A stretch of DNA of 64,000 nt. Origin: Prinsepia uniflora. Taxonomy: Eukaryota; Streptophyta; Magnoliopsida; Rosales; Rosaceae. Positions 11,382 through 23,028 of the stretch are shown piece by piece; the first letter of the stretch is position 1, and each line of letters begins with the position of its first letter. The translations under genes were made by a program, and so were the position numbers. The notes beneath the pieces are model-generated. The model had not been told where the DNA came from and did not search any database. It was given only the letters and a program-made list of their open reading frames with translations. The DNA lies in NCBI GenBank assembly GCA_032719365.1, contig CM064861.1, positions 76,132,863-76,196,862 of the forward strand, in the 5' to 3' direction.

Positions 11382-13504
11382 TGTTTCCCTCGGTTTGATT
11401 TATCAAACCGTTAGAAAGGATTTTGGTCCTTCTTCGAATAAATGTGCAGGCGTGCCACCACCCGGCCACCAAATGGCCTGAATGGAATTGTAAATATTGG
11501 GTGCGCCCCTAAGGCCGACTTCTAACCTTATGATTGTGCGACCGAGCAAGGAACCTCCTCTCGGCCTGGGTTCTTTCACTCCCTCAAGGTCAAGGATGTT
11601 TAGGTTCCAACTTATATATTTTTATGTTTTTTTTGTTAAATTATGAATGAAATGCAAGTGTAATATTAATTCGAGCAAGAAAATTAACTAAGCTTAAGAA
11701 AATAAACTTAACGAAAACGTAATAAATAAATACTTAAAAGAAAATCGATAATTAAATTTAAAGACGAATAATAATAGACTAAAATTAACGAAGCGATTAA
11801 GTAAAGTTATTAAATGAACGCTAACGAAAGAACTTGAATCAAAATAAAGATTAAATAAAAATGAACTTGAATTTAAAACAAAATAATTGAAAATATTCTG
11901 AACAATAAACTTACTCTAGAAAAAATGGAGAACTTGACTAACTAGAACTTGAATATGAAAATCTAGTCTAAGGATTGAAAAGGTGCAAGATAAGAGTAAG
12001 TTTGTGTGTTGATGTTGATGTTCCTTTCTCTTCTGCACCTTAGCTATTTATAGGGTTTAGCCAGCCCACGAATTGGCCATGCTTGGCCTCCACTCTTCTG
12101 ACTTGAAAACCTTCCAAGTTGAGCCACTCGAAATCTTCCAAATTTGATCCTCTCGCAATCCTTCCAAATCGAGACTACCCAAAATCTTTCCAAGTCAGGT
12201 CACCCAAATCTTTTCAAGTCGGATTGATATCGAAATACTTGATTGAGATTTGATTAAAACCTTCTCTTTCAAGAAGATTCTAGGTTGACATTATCTAGCT
12301 TGATTTATTCCCTTATTTCGACCAATTGGCAATCGAGGCCGGATGAGGATTTGATGAGAAACCCGGCCGACGTCCATATTTTTTTCAAGCCTTGGGTTGG
12401 GTCAAAGAAAATTAGGTTTAGTGTAATTTACCAACTTGCCAACTTGGCCGAAAATAGCTAGAAATATAGCTACCAACTAGCCTTTCCCAAATCAAAGCTT
12501 GTCTAGGCCATAAGGTCACAAGGTATAGCACTTTGATTCCAAATTGCATAAAAAACTCACCCACCACACATGTAAAAATGTTTTGGGCATCATGGAAAGA
12601 GTTTTTTGGCCATTTTTCCTTGGTCTTGATGCAACCAATTATACAAGTGGGTGTACTTGTGTGACTTGACAAGAAAAGTGTAATTTCATGCTTCCTCATG
12701 ACCGATGCATAAAGAGAGAAAAACCTTCATTTCCTCTCTCCCACATGGCCTTCTCAAATCACAAATTGTCTAAAGTCATAGGGCTAACAAATATTTATGT
12801 GATGGAGATGTATATGGTGTGACTTGACAAGAGGGATGTAAAGGAAAAGGAAAAAAAAACAAAGTCCAACACCCCATTTTTTCTTCTTGGCCGTAACTAT
12901 AAGTAAAAAGAGAGAAAAGCCTCTTTGCTTTCATCATTTGATTGTACCTTCTCACTTACTTTCTTTCCATCAATCAAACCCATTTTGATTGCTTTCCTTT
13001 TCTCCCTAGCACAAGGAAAAATCCCCCCTCACAATTAACTCAATCCACACCCTCCTTTAAATATTTCAGCCATCCCTCTTTACTTCAAAAATATGTTTGC
13101 ACCCTTACTCCATCAAAAACACTCCACCCAACCCCTTCAAGAAACTCCCAGCCAACTCTTATGAAAAATCCAGCCAACTCTTGTAAACCAAAAAATCCAG
13201 CCAACTCTTGTAAGCTGAAAAATCCAGCCAACACAAACTTACAAACGCAACCAAAACACTCACAAAACTTGGCTAAGGCCTCTTCTTCATTCCAGCCAAA
13301 CCATCATAAAAATCCAGCCAAAATTACCTTCACTCCTACTACAAATCTAGCTGAAAGCCTTCACAAAAATTTAGCCAAAGACTCCAAAAAAATCCAGCCA
13401 AAACCCACTCATAGTCAAGCCGAAAACCCTCCAAGAAATCAAGCCAAATACACCCTTTGATTCATATATTAGGTGGGTTGATAAATTCACATCACCCCTA
13501 AACA
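11382..13504 (-). repeat. 3' LTR of the Tat-like element
   Basis: In element orientation it begins TGTTTAGGGGTGATG and ends with the complement of 'tgtttccctcgg'. It contains a run of 'aatccagccaa' units (13140-13450) that creates a Pro/Asn-rich open frame, which I do not call as a gene. It lacks a 14-nt stretch (near 20359-20372) present in its partner. Confidence 0.85.
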
Positions 13505-13864
13505 TTGCCCCCTTTAATTGGCTATCCGAATTCTAAGGGTGGGCAATTGAAATTGGAGTTTCTTCCCTAACTCCATTGATGAGGTAAACACCCAAGCTCT
13601 TGTCTTCAATTTGTGCATTTAATTTTGTAGTTATGGTATTAAACTTAGTTTAATTTTGGCTCTTAACCTTCCATGCCCACTCATCTTCCTCATTGAGACT
13701 ATAAATACATTGACATCTTCTTCCTTTCAAAACTCAAAGAAAAGCCATTTTAGGGTTTTCAAGAACTCCCTCTTGGCCCTTTTCAAAATCTCTCATTTCC
13801 TAACAAAAGTTACCCCAAATTTCTTCAAGAAGCAACTCCAAGTAACATTTGAGGTAGATTCCAC

Positions 13865-14986
13865 TTAGTTTTGCAATGAATGCATGAGTTTTGGTTGATT
13901 TTGGGGCTTGAATTTCTGGGTTGAAGATATGGTGTTCTTGATGTTCTCTGAAATAGGCAAGCGGTGTTCCACCAAGTCTCGGCTCAACCTGGGCATCTCG
14001 GTGTAGTCCCAAGCAAAGCAATCCTTGAACTCCCGAAGCAACTCCTCCATCTTGGTCTGTAGACCCGGATCCAGTAGGCCACTAATGTAGATTGGCCTTG
14101 GCTCTTCTTCTATCCCCAAATTTACTTCTATCAAAGGGTCTTGATCTTCGGCCTTCGAGTCATCTATCTTGGCTGGTGCTAAGTCCATCTCTTCAATTTC
14201 AAGGGCATCCTCTTCCGGGCCTTCTTGGAGAAATTCCACCAAGTCGGCCGATGACCCATATTCAGCCGCTCTTTCGGCCCAAAAACCATACAGCCGTCTC
14301 AAAGTGCTTTCCACCGCGGCCTTCCTTTCATCCTCCATATTTTTTATACTATTCATTAAGAATGAAAAATCAGCAACTGTGGGCCGCTCCCCGTCGGCTT
14401 GTGCATCATGTGCCCCTAAGTCCACTAGCTTCTGGGCTGAGACTCCCGTAGGTCGGCCATTCTTGTCTGATCCAATAAAGTAAAGAGGACCAATATCCTC
14501 ATCATAGAACTTGGCCTCTACTGCATTAGCTGAAGCCATGAATGGCCGTGAGTCGGCCTCAACCATTTCGGTAGATCCATCTTCATGCCAAAACTTGAGG
14601 CATTGGTGGAGAGACGATGGTACACACATACTTCCATGGATCCAATCTTGGCCCAGTAGAGCATTAAAGTGAGCTATAGTTTCCACCACAAAGAAAGCTT
14701 TCATTCTGACCTTGCCCCCAACTCTAACCTCAAGAGAGAGGATCCCTCGAGTTATGTTGGTTTCTCCTATGAACCCACTAACTGTCGTCTCGGTTGGGAT
14801 AAGTTCATCCATCCCTCTTTTCAACTTCTTCATAATAGAAGTTGGGAGGATGTTCACGGTCGCCCCGGTATCCACTTGCACTTTACTTATTTGAATCCCA
14901 TCAAAATGGGCACACACATATAACGGTTTCAAGTGAGTTGACATCATCTTAGTAGGCATCTCATAGAAAAGTTTTTCCGAATTCAT
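13865..14986 (-). CDS. Aspartic protease and RT N-terminus of the Tat-like element
   Basis: This 373-codon open frame starts at ATG 14986. The retroviral-type aspartic protease is shown by 'VQVDTGATVNILP' (about residues 36-48; catalytic Asp in DTGA) and 'ALLGQDWIHG' (about residues 113-122), a phrase typical of Tat-lineage proteases. The C-terminal third has 'EELLREFKDCFAWDYTEMP' and 'VEHRLPI', the segment just ahead of the RT fingers. About 30 unrelated residues follow and the frame ends, so RT is truncated. The ATG overlaps the upstream stop as ATGA (14986-14983), so the protein could be made by re-initiation or frameshifting. The protease looks intact. Only cis copies with RT elsewhere could mobilise it. 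Confidence 0.85.
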   Translation of the reverse strand: MNSEKLFYEMPTKMMSTHLKPLYVCAHFDGIQISKVQVDTGATVNILPTSIMKKLKRGMDELIPTETTVSGFIGETNITRGILSLEVRVGGKVRMKAFFVVETIAHFNALLGQDWIHGSMCVPSSLHQCLKFWHEDGSTEMVEADSRPFMASANAVEAKFYDEDIGPLYFIGSDKNGRPTGVSAQKLVDLGAHDAQADGERPTVADFSFLMNSIKNMEDERKAAVESTLRRLYGFWAERAAEYGSSADLVEFLQEGPEEDALEIEEMDLAPAKIDDSKAEDQDPLIEVNLGIEEEPRPIYISGLLDPGLQTKMEELLREFKDCFAWDYTEMPRLSRDLVEHRLPISENIKNTISSTQKFKPQNQPKLMHSLQN

Positions 14987-16608
14987 TTTTCCTCATTTGA
15001 AATGAAAATTTGCGGCTCGTTAAACTCGACCCAGGGTGTCACAAATTTTGTTTCTATGGTCGGCTCCTCCGACCCACCTACTAGCACCGTGGGCTCTAGC
15101 TCGTCCAAAACATCACCAGCTATAATGTTGGGTTGTCCGGGTTGGGCCTCAACGAATGATGGTAACGTGACCATATTAATAGGCACCTCTTCATTCTTGC
15201 CAAATTTGAGGGTCTTCTTAGTATCGGTCTTCCACATTTTCTCGGTTTGTGCCATGTCCATTTCAGGCTCTAGGACCTTGGCTTGAGAATTCTCTGGGGT
15301 CGCCTGCCCAACCTCTTTTGCTACAGCCACATTCATTCCTGGGTCTTCACCCTCCATCTCCTTTATGGCTTCTTCTTCCATGTATTCTTCCTCCTTGCCA
15401 TACTCATCGCCTTCATCATACATTTCTTCATCTTCTCCCAAAGGAGCCTCATTCTCACCTAGATCCACCATTGGCTCACCCAAGTGGTCTTGCTTCACAA
15501 TCTCTTTTTCGGCCGTCGGCTCGGTCTTCTCTTCCACTGTGGGTGACATGGTGTCCTTCACACCCACTTTGACCATGGCTTGGTCACTTACTATCTTCGC
15601 GACTTCCTTCTGCGACTGATCCTTGCCCCCAACCTTCTTGGCCAAGGTTTGGCTAGTCATGGGGTCTGTCTTGCCCCCAGCTGACCCGGGGACACTTTCA
15701 ACCCCTTTCACGACTTGGTGCATTTTTGCTTTAGCCGGCCCTCTAGCAGCCTAGCTTACCTTCTAACCCTGGCTCTCTATTGCCTCCTTCATACTCACCT
15801 TATGGCTTCCTAGTTGGCTAGCCCCTCGCCTGGCCTCACTTTTTTCCCCCACAACCAATGGTTGTTGAGGGTTCTCCCTTGAGTTCTCTACTTCAAATGC
15901 CCCTGTCAAGTGAGACTCAAGCTCAGAAATTGGTTCCTTGGCGGATGTTACCACAACTCTACCATTCACCCACATCCTGTGCATCTCAACTTCCTCTGCG
16001 GCCGCTGCCTCCAAAGAGGCCACGACATCAGCCTTGGCCAACCCAAGCTCTTCCCTCTTTATCTTCTCTTTAAGGGCCACCAATCGGTTCAACTGAGCTT
16101 GTCTTTCTTCTGTCCACTTATCGTCAGCTCTATTATTGGCAGAGAGTTGCCTCTGTGCTCTCCTCACATGGGTCCTAGTCAAGGGCTTTGGGGGCAAGCC
16201 GTGTCCCCGGCTCTGGTACCATTGACCCTCTTTAGTATTCGAAATTTTGTAAGTATTGATACTACTACCATCAGATGGCCTGGGCCTTTGGATATAGTCG
16301 ACAGTCCTCTTCTTGCCATTACTTGTAGTCACCCAAATGCTCTTATGCTTGTTCTCGCTCTGGTGGAACGGGCCACCCACAATATCCTCATACTCTAGTG
16401 GCTTCTGAGGGTTCCCCCTCGGCGGGAAACGTGACTTTTTGTGCCTACCCTGGTAGGTAAAAAATGACCGTTTATTCGGCCTAGCTTCATACCTTTCTCT
16501 CGGGCTGTAGAGACCGTAATTCTCGGTTGGACTCAGAATCACCCTTTTCTCTAACTCTCTTTGTTGGTCCGACCTGACCGTCTCTTTCTCAAGCTCCTTC
16601 GGCTTCAA
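14983..16608 (-). pseudogene. Glu-rich Gag-protease linker of the Tat-like element
   Basis: The frame is continuous with gag but interrupted by stops at 15765-15763 and about 15753-15751, and ends in TGA at 14985-14983. The first half is basic and Arg-rich ('RSFFTYQGRHKKSRFPP'); the second half is highly acidic with EEE runs near 15340-15450. I recognise no domain. A spacer of this kind between nucleocapsid and protease occurs in large Tat/Ogre-type Gag-Pro proteins, but its role here is unknown. Confidence 0.6.
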
Positions 16609-16620
16609 TTGCGGGACATC

Positions 16621-17346
16621 TTATGCCACCTCACATTGACACCTGCCACATAACACAATGGCCTTCGAGAGCTCTTCCTTGGTCCATGGCTCTAGGAACA
16701 TCTTCTCTTTTCCTTTCGTCGTAGGCTCTAGCTGAACCTCCCTAGCCGTCCTTTCAGCTGCGGCCTTGGCCGACCCACCTAAATCCAACCTTCTCCTAGG
16801 CTGGCCTGGCTGGAGAAAATTGACTGTCACCATGTTACCCTGGGCTGAAGGGAATGGATTCTTGTCAACTCCCATTAGGTTCTTCTCCGGAAATTTCAAA
16901 ATCTTTTTCTCAATTATGTCCAGCACAGCATTGCAAAAAACCAAACAATTATTAGTTCCATGAGTCCACACATTGTGCCATTTGCAATAAGTTTTATTTT
17001 TCAATTCATTGGCAGATGGAATAACATGGTCGGATGACAATCTTATAATATTTTCTTTTAAAAGCTGATCGAAGATTTGTTCGTCTTTGGATATATCAAA
17101 GGTGTAAGTTTTATTCCCAACCCCTTTTTGGAAGCTACCGCTAAATTTTGGTACCTGAGCTGATGTCGGCTGCTGGTCCTTGGTGGCTTTTGACAATGCC
17201 TTACATATGTGCGGTCCATTAATAAACATCTCAGCCAGATTTACTTCGGCCTGCTCATCATCCACCTCAGATAGGATTTCCTCCAACTGGCCAGTTGGCT
17301 CCTCATCATCCACCTCTACGGCGTGAACCGATGTTGCCCTAGCCAT
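16621..17346 (-). pseudogene. Nucleocapsid-like part of Tat-like Gag
   Basis: This lies in the same frame as the gag ORF, following an in-frame TAG at 17409-17407 and a 20-codon open linker, and ends at an in-frame TAA (16623-16621). It carries a C-x2-H-x4-H-x4-C finger (CKWHNVWTHGTNNC), the variant zinc knuckle common in Tat/Athila lineages, which would bind template RNA. Two single stops separating otherwise collinear frames indicate decay or stop readthrough rather than separate genes. Confidence 0.7.
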
Positions 17347-17406
17347 GGCCGGCTTGGGAGTATCTTTATAAAAGGATGGCCGAGAAATTTGGCGATTTTT
17401 CTGTTG

Positions 17407-18684
17407 CTATTCCTTTAGTAGACCCTCATATCGGTCAACCCTTAAAAGGAGATCGTATATATCACGAAACTCCATTCCTTCAAACTTTTTCCTAAGGTCT
17501 AAAGAAAGTCCTCCTTGAGCCAACTTGACAAACTCATGTTCTGGCATGGAGACCATACATTTGGTCCTAGCCACCTTGAACCTGGCCAAGAATTCTTGAA
17601 CCGACTCGTTAAAAGTTTGTCTCATTTTGGCTAAGTCAGCCATAGACACTTCTGGCTCGGGTCGATAAAATTGTTCACGGAAGACTTGCTCCATGGTCGC
17701 CCAATTCGGAATGGAGTTCTGTGGTAGATTCACATACCAGGTGAACGTAATCCCCGTGAATCGGCCTACATGCTCCACCGTGGATTGAAGTCCATCACCC
17801 GAAAAAAGGGTGAAATCAGAAACTCTGAAACCACGTGGAAATTCTTCCGTGTCAAAGTGTTGAGGATACGGCCTCTTGTACACAGGTCGGCCGACTCTCC
17901 TAGTGAGAGGAACCATCTCCTGGATCAGTTGCTCGACCACACCCCAGTCGAGAGCCGTTTGTTGGCCGGGTCCGTTTTCATGGCCATTCAGATGATTTCC
18001 TCCATGGTTTCCCCAACCACCTAGGCCTGCAATCTGATTTATGTATGGGCCAGCAAAGTTGCCCCCGACCGCTAGGTTGGGCTGTGGTCGAGCTTGGTGA
18101 AAATCTTGATATGGGTTCTGCTCGAACTGATTGTTCCAACCCGGGAGATTATTGTGATTTGGGATATACATACCCTGGTTGTTCCCCACTGGATTATTTT
18201 CAAGTTGTTCATTCACTCCAAAATTCTCGGCTTGATCACCTACTTGGCCTTGGGCCGCTGGGTGTCCATTTGGGACAGGTTGTTGACCGAGTCTATCATT
18301 CACCTGAACGAACTGGTTGCGAACTTCCAGCCTCTGGTTGTTCATCTCAGTAGTGAGCTCGTCAAGCCGTTGGTTAGTCGCTCGATTGTTCACCTCCAAC
18401 GTTCGAATTAATTGTTGGAAGTCCAACGAGGTCGGCGGATTTGGCTGGAGGATTGGCTTTAATGGGCCACAGGTAACTTCTACTAAACTTGTATCTGTTT
18501 TCACGGTTGAGGTCTGACCGACTTGTAATTGGCCACTATGGCCTGCTTGAGAAGTTGGCATACCAAATGGCTGGGTCGATATTGGGAGTGTTTCAACCAT
18601 GTTTCTTCTTCTTCGCCCGACTACTAAATTTGGCGGCTGGATTTCTTGGTCGTTTCTAGGATTCCCCCTAGTGCCAATGACCAT
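17407..18684 (-). CDS. Gag of the Tat-like element
   Basis: A 425-codon frame from ATG 18684, starting 27 nt downstream of the PBS. The N-terminal half is Gln/Asn/Pro-rich. The C-terminal half is a Retrotrans_gag-type domain: 'FTLFSGDGLQSTVEHVGRFT', 'FTWYVNLPQNSIPNW', 'FYRPEPEVSMADLAKMRQ', 'LRKKFEGMEFRD'. Compared with my memory of Tat Gags, about 20 residues between GRFT and FTWYV seem missing without loss of frame. It ends at a TAG that interrupts a longer collinear Gag. The product would assemble virus-like particles in the cytoplasm. Confidence 0.85.
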   Translation of the reverse strand: MVIGTRGNPRNDQEIQPPNLVVGRRRRNMVETLPISTQPFGMPTSQAGHSGQLQVGQTSTVKTDTSLVEVTCGPLKPILQPNPPTSLDFQQLIRTLEVNNRATNQRLDELTTEMNNQRLEVRNQFVQVNDRLGQQPVPNGHPAAQGQVGDQAENFGVNEQLENNPVGNNQGMYIPNHNNLPGWNNQFEQNPYQDFHQARPQPNLAVGGNFAGPYINQIAGLGGWGNHGGNHLNGHENGPGQQTALDWGVVEQLIQEMVPLTRRVGRPVYKRPYPQHFDTEEFPRGFRVSDFTLFSGDGLQSTVEHVGRFTGITFTWYVNLPQNSIPNWATMEQVFREQFYRPEPEVSMADLAKMRQTFNESVQEFLARFKVARTKCMVSMPEHEFVKLAQGGLSLDLRKKFEGMEFRDIYDLLLRVDRYEGLLKE

Positions 18685-18710
18685 GCAATATCAAAACCTA
18701 GTGTATCACA

Positions 18711-18722
18711 CCGGGCGTGCCA
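18711..18722 (-). other. Primer-binding site of the Tat-like element
   Basis: TGGCACGCCCGG on the minus strand lies 5 nt inside the 5' LTR end. It starts with the TGG expected to pair with a tRNA 3' CCA. I cannot name the tRNA with certainty. Confidence 0.7.
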
Positions 18723-18727
18723 AAATA

Positions 18728-20864
18728 TGTTTCCCTCGGTTTGATTTATCAAACCGTTAGAAGGGATTTTGGTCCTTCTTCGAATAAATGCGCATGCGTG
18801 CCACCATCCGGCCACCAAATCACCTGAATGGAATTGTAAATATTGGGTGCGCCCCTAAGGCCGACTTCTAACCTTATGATTGTGCGACCGAGCAAGGAAC
18901 CTCCTCTCGGTCTGGGATCTTTCACTCCCTCAAGGTCAAGGGTGTTTAGGTTTCAACTTATATATTTTTATTTTTTTTTGTTAAATTATGAATGACATGC
19001 AAGTGTAATATTAATTCGAGCAAGAAAATTAACTAAGCTTAAGAAAATAAACTTAACGAAAACGTAATAAATAAATACTTAAAAGAAAATCGATAATTAA
19101 ATTTAAAGACGAATAATAATAGACTAAAATTAACGAAGCGATTAAGTAAAGTTATTAAATGAACGCTAACGAAAGAACTTGAATCAAAATAAAGATTAAA
19201 TAAAAATGAACATGAATTTAAAACAAAATAATCGAAAATATTCTGAACAATAAACTTACTCTAGAAAAATGAAGAACTTGACTAACTAGAACTTGAATAT
19301 GAAAATCTAGTCTAAGGATTGAAAAGGTGCAAGATAAGAGTAAGTTTGTGTGTTGATGTTGATGTCCCTTTCTCTTCTTCACCTTAGCTATTTATAGGTT
19401 TTAGCCAACCCACGAATTGGCCATGCTTGGCCTACACTCTTCTGAGTTAAAAACCTTCCAAGTTGAGCCACTCGAAATCCTTCCAAATTTGATCCTCCCA
19501 CAATCCTTCCAAATCGAGACCACCCAAAATCTTTCCAAGTCAGGTCACCCAAATCTTTCCAATTCGGATTGATATCGAAATACTTGATTGAGATTTGATT
19601 AAAACCTTCTCTTTCGAGAAGATTCTAGGTTGACATTATCTAACTTGATTTATTCCCTTATTTCGACCAATTGGCAATCGAGGCCGGATGAGGATTTGAT
19701 GAGAAACCCAGCCGACGTCTATATTTTTTTCAAGCCTTGGGTTGGGTCGAAGAAAATTAGGTTTAGTGTAATTTACCAACTTGCCAACTTGGCCGAAAAT
19801 ATCTAGAAATATAGCTACCAACTAGCCTTTCCCAAATCAAAGCTTGTCTAGGCCATAAGGTCAAAAGGTATAGCACTTTGATTCCAAATTGCATAAAAAA
19901 CTCACCCACCACACATGTAAAAACGTTTTGGGCATCATGGAAAGAGTTTTTTGTCCATTTTTCCTTGGTCTTGATGCAACCAATTATACAAGTGGGTGTA
20001 CTTGTGTGACTTGACAAGAAAAGTGTAATTTCATGCTTCCTCACGACCGAAGCATAAAGAGATAAAAACCTTCATTTCCTCTTTCCCACATGGCCTTCTC
20101 AAATCACAAATTGTCTAAAGTCATAGGGCTAACAAATATTTATGTGATGGAGATGTATATGGTGTGACTTGACAAGAGGGATGTAAAGGAAAAGAAAAAA
20201 AAACAAAGTCCAACACCCCATTTTTTCTTCTTGGCCGTAACTATAAGTAAAAAGAGAGAAAAGCCTCTTTGCTTTCATCATTTGATTGTACCTTCTCACT
20301 TACTTTCTTTCCATCAATCAAACCCATTTTGATTGCTTTCCTTTTCTTCCTAGCACAAGCAACCGTGAGGAGAGAAAAATCCCCCCTCACAATTAACTCA
20401 ATCCGCACCCTCATTTAAATTTTCCAGCCATCCCCCTTTACTTCAAAACATATGTTTTCACCCTTACTTCATCAAAAACTCTGCACCCAACCCCTTCAAG
20501 AAACTCCCAGCCAACTCTTATAAAAAAATCCAGCCAACTCTTGTAAACCAAAAAATCCGGCCAACTCTTGTAAGCCAAAAAATCCAGCCAACACAAACTT
20601 ACAAACGCAGCCAAAACACTCACAAAACTTGGCTTAGGCCTCTTCTTCATTCCAGCCAAACCATCATAAAAATCCAGCCAAAATTACCTTCACTCCTACT
20701 ACAAATCTAGCCGAAAGCCTTCACAAAAAATTAGCCAAAGACTCCAAAAAAATCCAGCCAAAAACCACTCGTAGTCAAGCCAAAAACCCTCCAAGAAATC
20801 AAGCTAAATACACCCTTTGCTTCATATATTAGGTGGGTGGATAAATTCACATCACCCCCAAACA
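18728..20864 (-). repeat. 5' LTR of the Tat-like element
   Basis: This is the partner of 11382-13504, differing by scattered substitutions and a 14-nt insertion at about 20359-20372. It starts (element orientation) TGTTTGGGGGTGATG. It carries the same 'aatccagccaa' minisatellite (20510-20810). Confidence 0.85.
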
Positions 20865-23013
20865 GGGGGTTTTTGGGAATTTTATTGAGTTTGAATGATT
20901 TTACCCTTAAGGTTTTGGGATGGTTTCTAAAAGGGGAAGAGTAGTTTTGGAAACAAGGAAAATTGTGGATATTTTGGGAGTGATTGGTTGAGAGCCAATC
21001 CTTTTCCTTCATCCTTATCCAATCAGCCCTCTCTCTTTTCCATTTTCTTCCAAACCTGTGCAACCCCCCCAAAACCCAAAACACAAAACAAACATATACC
21101 ACCCTTCACCTCCATCTTCATTTTGAGGAATTTTTGGACCAAACTAAGGTTGAGACCGTATTCTAGGGACACCCACGATAACTTAGAGCCCAAATTTGAA
21201 GATTGAATGGACTGGAGGTGAACGGTGTGAGAGAAGGAAGTTTACCGAAACTTTGGAGGCTTATTACTTGGAATCCAAGTATTATTTCTGAATTCTAGTC
21301 TTGGATTTGGATTCTTGGGGTCGTGTAGAAATATTTTGATTTAAAATTTGTCGAATTCGGTTGAGAAATGAGGGAGATATAAAGGTTTGAAGTTTATGCC
21401 GTTAATGGAAGTTTTTCGACTGCCCACCATAGTGTGGCAATCTTCTCTGGAGAGGGGTGATATCAGCATGATGACATGGCTAGTTGACGTTATGATGATG
21501 TCATCAAGACATGTGGCGGGTGCCACTTTAGTTGTTAGGATGTCAGGTGCCACGTGGTAGGTGGTCAGTAGTGCCATGTGGCGAGGATGGTAAGTGGCAA
21601 GTGGTTGGTGGTGCTACGTGGCATGTGTTAGGGGTGCTATGTGGACGTCGTGTCAGGTGGCATGTCCAGGTGACAGGTGCCGCATCAGCAAGTGACATGA
21701 ACATCTAATGTCATCCGCATATGGCAGCACGTGGGGAATACCACATGCCTGATCCGGTGTGTGAGGGTGCGTGGACACGAGTTTTGAGGTGAAACCAACC
21801 TTGTTTGAAAGGTTTTGATGTCCTGAATCCAATGGTGTTAGTTTCAGGCTGATCAGAGGTCGTTTAGAGGTAGTTTTTGGACGTTTTTCTCCTCGAGAAA
21901 TGTGTTTGTCACACAGTTACGATTCTAGGTCTAGGGTGAGTTTACGTATAACCATATATAGATTGTTGGTAATGCCCGGGTATTATTTTAACAGGCGAGG
22001 ACTCTCTAGGGACGTCTGAGGAAAACTCCGCTCAAGATTGAGCTATCGGTTTGATTGTGAGTGGACACTTTCTTTCAAAAATATGATGCATGCATATTTA
22101 TGTATTTATAAGATTTTCTGATATAAATTGGATTGCTATGAATTTTTTATTTGATTGTAAATGATTTCTGGATAAATACTGGAATCTGGTATATTTATAT
22201 ATATATATATATATAATCGATTGTGACTTTCCAAACACAGGTTTTGTTGAAATATGCAAACAAACTGGATTTTGGGCTGGTGCGCGGGTCCTAAATGTTT
22301 TGGGACTTTTATGAATATTTCAAAAGCATAATAAAAGGTATTTTGTTTGATAATTGTTTTCTATTTTGGTCATCCTCATGCGATTGGATCGCTTGGACGT
22401 TGTCGGAGTTGAACTCCACACGTGCCGATGGGTTTAGACTCTACAGGAACTGTATTTGTCTACGCGTAGTACAAAGGGAATGCTGGTTGGACCAGCAGGA
22501 CGAGGGTTGACTGTTATTGATTGTTTGTGCCAAAGGGTATCTGGGCGTTGATTATGATTTATATTGGACTCCGGATTATCTATGATGTTATTTATGAAAT
22601 ATACTGTTTTCTTTTCATGCATTCATGTTTTCATAAAATGGAGGGGAAAATACTTATTTCCAGGGAATGGTTTTCTAAGGCTTTATTTTTGTCCACTCAC
22701 GGTTTTAATGGTTTTCCTTACCCTCCTAGCTGCTTTTGTGACGAGGGCTGATATGAGGTTAAGGCATTACTACTTTTTGGGATGTGCGCTCACTTTTCCC
22801 CAGAGTAGGATTCTGGTTTATTCATTTACTTTCCATTGCTCTGTGTAACCTCGTTAAACTCTGTTAATGATTATCACGTGGAATTATCCCTTGTTAGACA
22901 TCGTATGTATCTTTATTTTGGACTAAGGATATTTTCTGTATTCTAAAAAGTTGTGTCAAATGGGAGCAGACTCTTTCTTGTGTATTGCGGTATTTTGGGG
23001 GAGGGTCCTGCCA
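20865..23013 (+). repeat. Chromovirus 5' LTR, main part
   Basis: It continues the LTR that begins TGTAACAAACCGACCC at 11340 and is split by the Tat-like element. It aligns throughout with 46937-49981, for example 'gaattttattgagtttg', 'gtgtgagagaaggaag', 'attgagctatcg'. It has the inverted motifs GTGAGTGGAC (22057-22066) and GTCCACTCAC (22691-22700), a gatgcatgcat near 22084 and an (AT)n run near 22195-22215. It ends 'ggtcctgcca' at 23013, followed by the PBS. A region rich in 'gccacgtgg'-like words lies at 21505-21740. Confidence 0.8.
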
Positions 23014-23016
23014 ATT

Positions 23017-23028
23017 TGGTATAAGAGC
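23017..23028 (+). other. Primer-binding site of the chromovirus
   Basis: TGGTATAAGAGC lies 3 nt after the 5' LTR. It differs by one base from TGGTATCAGAGC, the complement of the plant initiator tRNA-Met 3' end. Confidence 0.75.

Larger units (their letters stand above)
11382..20864 (-). mobile_element. Tat-like Gypsy element with gag and protease only
   Basis: Two nearly identical LTRs (11382-13504 and 18728-20864) flank a 5.2 kb interior coding on the minus strand. In element orientation: 5' LTR 20864-18728, PBS-like TGGCACGCCCGG (18722-18711), gag, acidic region, protease, first residues of RT, purine tract (13514-13505) and 3' LTR. RT, RNase H and integrase are absent; after the RT N-terminus ('VEHRLPI', near 13955) the sequence switches to non-coding. 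It sits 42 bp into the chromovirus 5' LTR. Flanks are ggagg (11377-11381) and ggggg (20865-20869), a 4/5 target duplication. LTR identity implies that this is one of the youngest insertions. Confidence 0.85.

Noticed and set aside
12942..13460. 172-codon open frame, Pro/Asn/Lys-rich
   Set aside because: It lies within the 3' LTR of the Tat-like element, is made of the 'aatccagccaa' minisatellite, and the partner LTR does not keep the same open frame.
14092..14483. Plus-strand open frames over 14092-14483 and 15249-15572
   Set aside because: Shadows of the protease and Glu-rich frames of the Tat-like element; compositional bias only.
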